14,119 nt of DNA from SZUA-22 sp039714835. GTDB taxonomy: Bacteria > Bacteroidota > Ignavibacteria > Ignavibacteriales > Melioribacteraceae. Where the stretch lies: contig JBDLIN010000087.1 of assembly GCA_039714835.1 (NCBI GenBank), positions 1-14,119 on the forward strand, given 5' to 3'. How positions within the stretch are numbered: position 1 is the stretch's first letter; the number at the start of each line of letters is the position of its first letter. Shown here one piece after another: positions 13,173 to 14,119 of this stretch. The notes beneath the pieces are model-generated. The model had not been told where the DNA came from. It did not search any database and worked only from the letters and a program-made list of their open reading frames with translations. The translations under genes and the position numbers were made by a program.

Positions 13173-13565
13173 TTACGCAGCATCATGCATTGCACTAACA
13201 TGTGTAGTAATTTGCTGTATTTCATCCTTAAAGTCATTATAATCTAATTGCAGTCCATTTATATATGCACTCCATCCAGCTGTATGTTTTGCATAATGCA
13301 AGGTAACTTCAATTTCCTCATCTGTAGCACCGAATAATTTCGCTATTTCTGTATGGAAATAGACACAATATTTGCACTTAGTTACTGCAGAAATTGCAAG
13401 TCCCATTAATTCTTGATATTTATTTGGAATTGCTCCTTCTGACAATCCGACTTTTTTGAATAAATTCCACTCCTCTTCAAGTGTAGCATCTGGGATAGAT
13501 TTAAACATTGAAGGGACGATTCCTAACATTTCTTTTATCTCGTTATTTATTTCTTCTCGATTCAT
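13173..13565 (-). CDS. AhpD-like / carboxymuconolactone decarboxylase family protein
   Basis: This 130-residue all-helical protein carries the AhpD signature E52-x11-C64-x2-C67-x3-H71 (within YQELMGLAISAVTKCKYCVYFH). In mycobacterial AhpD the two Cys form a redox-active disulfide, with the Glu and His as proton relay, and feed electrons to a peroxiredoxin. Many relatives of this family have no known partner. The cytosol is the likely location. ATG 13565 has AAGGAG 8 nt upstream. No peroxiredoxin or other redox gene is adjacent, and the gene appears monocistronic with a terminator at 13089-13127. A tiny ORF with its own Shine-Dalgarno sequence lies at 13597-13626 in the leader. The family is certain; a peroxidase-reductase role is an inference from the intact motif. 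Confidence 0.92.
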   Translation of the reverse strand: MNREEINNEIKEMLGIVPSMFKSIPDATLEEEWNLFKKVGLSEGAIPNKYQELMGLAISAVTKCKYCVYFHTEIAKLFGATDEEIEVTLHYAKHTAGWSAYINGLQLDYNDFKDEIQQITTHVSAMHDAA

Positions 13566-14006
13566 AGAATATTCTCCTTAAATTTATTAAATAAAATTAT
13601 TTGTAAATAATTCGCATTAGAAACATATAGACGGTTCTCCTTTCTTGAACTATATGCCTTATTTGAGGCTAATAATTGCATGATGATTTTATGAACTCGT
13701 TCTAATAGTTGGATGATTTTTCCCGTAATATTTTTTAGGAACTTTGGACCAGCAAATAATTGGATATCTATGAATGAATTTACTCAGAATCTAAAGATTG
13801 GAAATTAAATTAAAGAATGTATATTTAATTTCCGACACAATGTCCGATATTAAAATAAACACATTTCTATATAATGTCAATAATAATTATTAGAAAAATA
13901 TCAAGTTCTTTAATTGATGTTATTATGATCAGAAAATTGACTAATGATTTGTCGTTTTGGGTAGTTAAAAAGGTAATCAATCTGAGGACCGTAATTTTGC
14001 CCTAAT
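13566..14006. other. Gene-free AT-rich stretch with one strong inverted repeat
   Basis: No convincing gene is visible on either strand. The clearest structure is a perfect 11-bp inverted repeat, 13800-13810 and 13823-13833 (arms GGAAATTAAAT / ATTTAATTTCC, 12-nt loop). No T-tract follows on either strand, so it is more like an operator or RNA structure than a terminator. Near the AhpD-like gene lie an 8-bp inverted repeat around 13600-13610 and a 9-codon leader ORF. Confidence 0.5.
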
Positions 14007-14041
14007 AAAAAAAGTGCAACTATCAAAGATAATCACACTTT
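14007..14041 (-). terminator. Intrinsic terminator of tRNA-Cys
   Basis: On the minus strand 14040-14028 pairs with 14024-14012 over 13 bp, three of them G-U, around a TTT loop. A T-run to 14007 follows. It begins 5 nt after the mature tRNA 3' end, so the tRNA transcript is very short downstream. Confidence 0.9.
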
Positions 14042-14045
14042 CTTG

Positions 14046-14119
14046 AGGCGACGGTCGGATTCGAACCGACGAATAAAGGTTTTGCAGACCTTCGCCTTAA
14101 ACCACTTGGCCACGTCGCC
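14046..14119 (-). tRNA. tRNA-Cys (anticodon GCA)
   Basis: The 74-nt cloverleaf is complete. The acceptor stem GGCGACG/CGTCGCC is perfect. The D arm is GCC/GGC, the anticodon stem AAGGT/ACCTT with loop CTGCAAA gives anticodon GCA, and the T arm is GTCGG-TTCGAAT-CCGAC. The discriminator base is U73, an identity element for cysteinyl-tRNA synthetase. CCA is not encoded (CAA follows U73), so it is added after transcription. The loop has A37 next to the anticodon, as expected for a MiaA substrate. G1 is the last base of the window, so its promoter and upstream neighbours lie outside. Confidence 0.97.

Overview
The window is an AT-rich bacterial chromosomal segment with 13 protein genes and one tRNA, most of them on the minus strand. 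It looks like a member of the Bacteroidota/Ignavibacteria/Chlorobi (FCB) side of the tree. The reasons are lipoproteins with loose lipoboxes and Asp-rich starts to the mature part, an RRM protein of the short Gly/Arg-tailed kind, several candidate promoters of the TAnnTTTG type used in Bacteroidota, and many short palindromic intergenic repeats. This placement is inference; there is no rRNA or other marker to settle it. No prophage, insertion sequence, CRISPR array or defence island is visible.

Layout. Positions 1-665 hold a Cys-containing alkyltransferase-like gene between REP-like hairpins. Positions 666-3403 are a minus-strand housekeeping block: prfB (release factor 2, intact only through a +1 programmed frameshift), miaA and pcm, with miaA and pcm overlapping by 16 bp. 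Positions 3575-5346 are a two-gene unit: a DUF438-hemerythrin-PAS protein followed 2 bp later by a DUF1858-DUF2249 protein, probably a redox or nitric-oxide related sensor/metal-protein pair. Positions 5580-7173 carry three small minus-strand genes of unknown function (an exported HEAT-repeat protein, a membrane-anchored protein and a cytosolic one), with a candidate plus-strand small RNA between the last two. Positions 7317-9125 are typA/bipA, with a terminator-like hairpin in its leader.

Positions 9529-11526 are two plus-strand lipoprotein genes: a calcineurin-like phosphoesterase and a small lipocalin-like protein. Positions 11604-12437 hold a divergent pair of RNA-binding genes, a cold-shock protein and an RRM protein. 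Both are probably RNA chaperones, and the csp leader is long and repeat-bearing. Positions 12438-13172 are a gene-free tract with a tRNA 3'-end remnant, an array of short hairpins related to each other by compensatory changes, and a strong terminator. An AhpD-like gene and tRNA-Cys(GCA), with its own terminator, close the window.

The common thread is translation and RNA handling (RF2, MiaA, TypA, Csp, RRM, tRNA-Cys) plus damage and redox repair (alkyltransferase-like protein, Pcm, AhpD-like, hemerythrin protein). The most unusual material is not a gene cluster. It is the covarying hairpin array at 12594-12859, the candidate small RNA at 6686-6795 and the leader structures of typA and csp.
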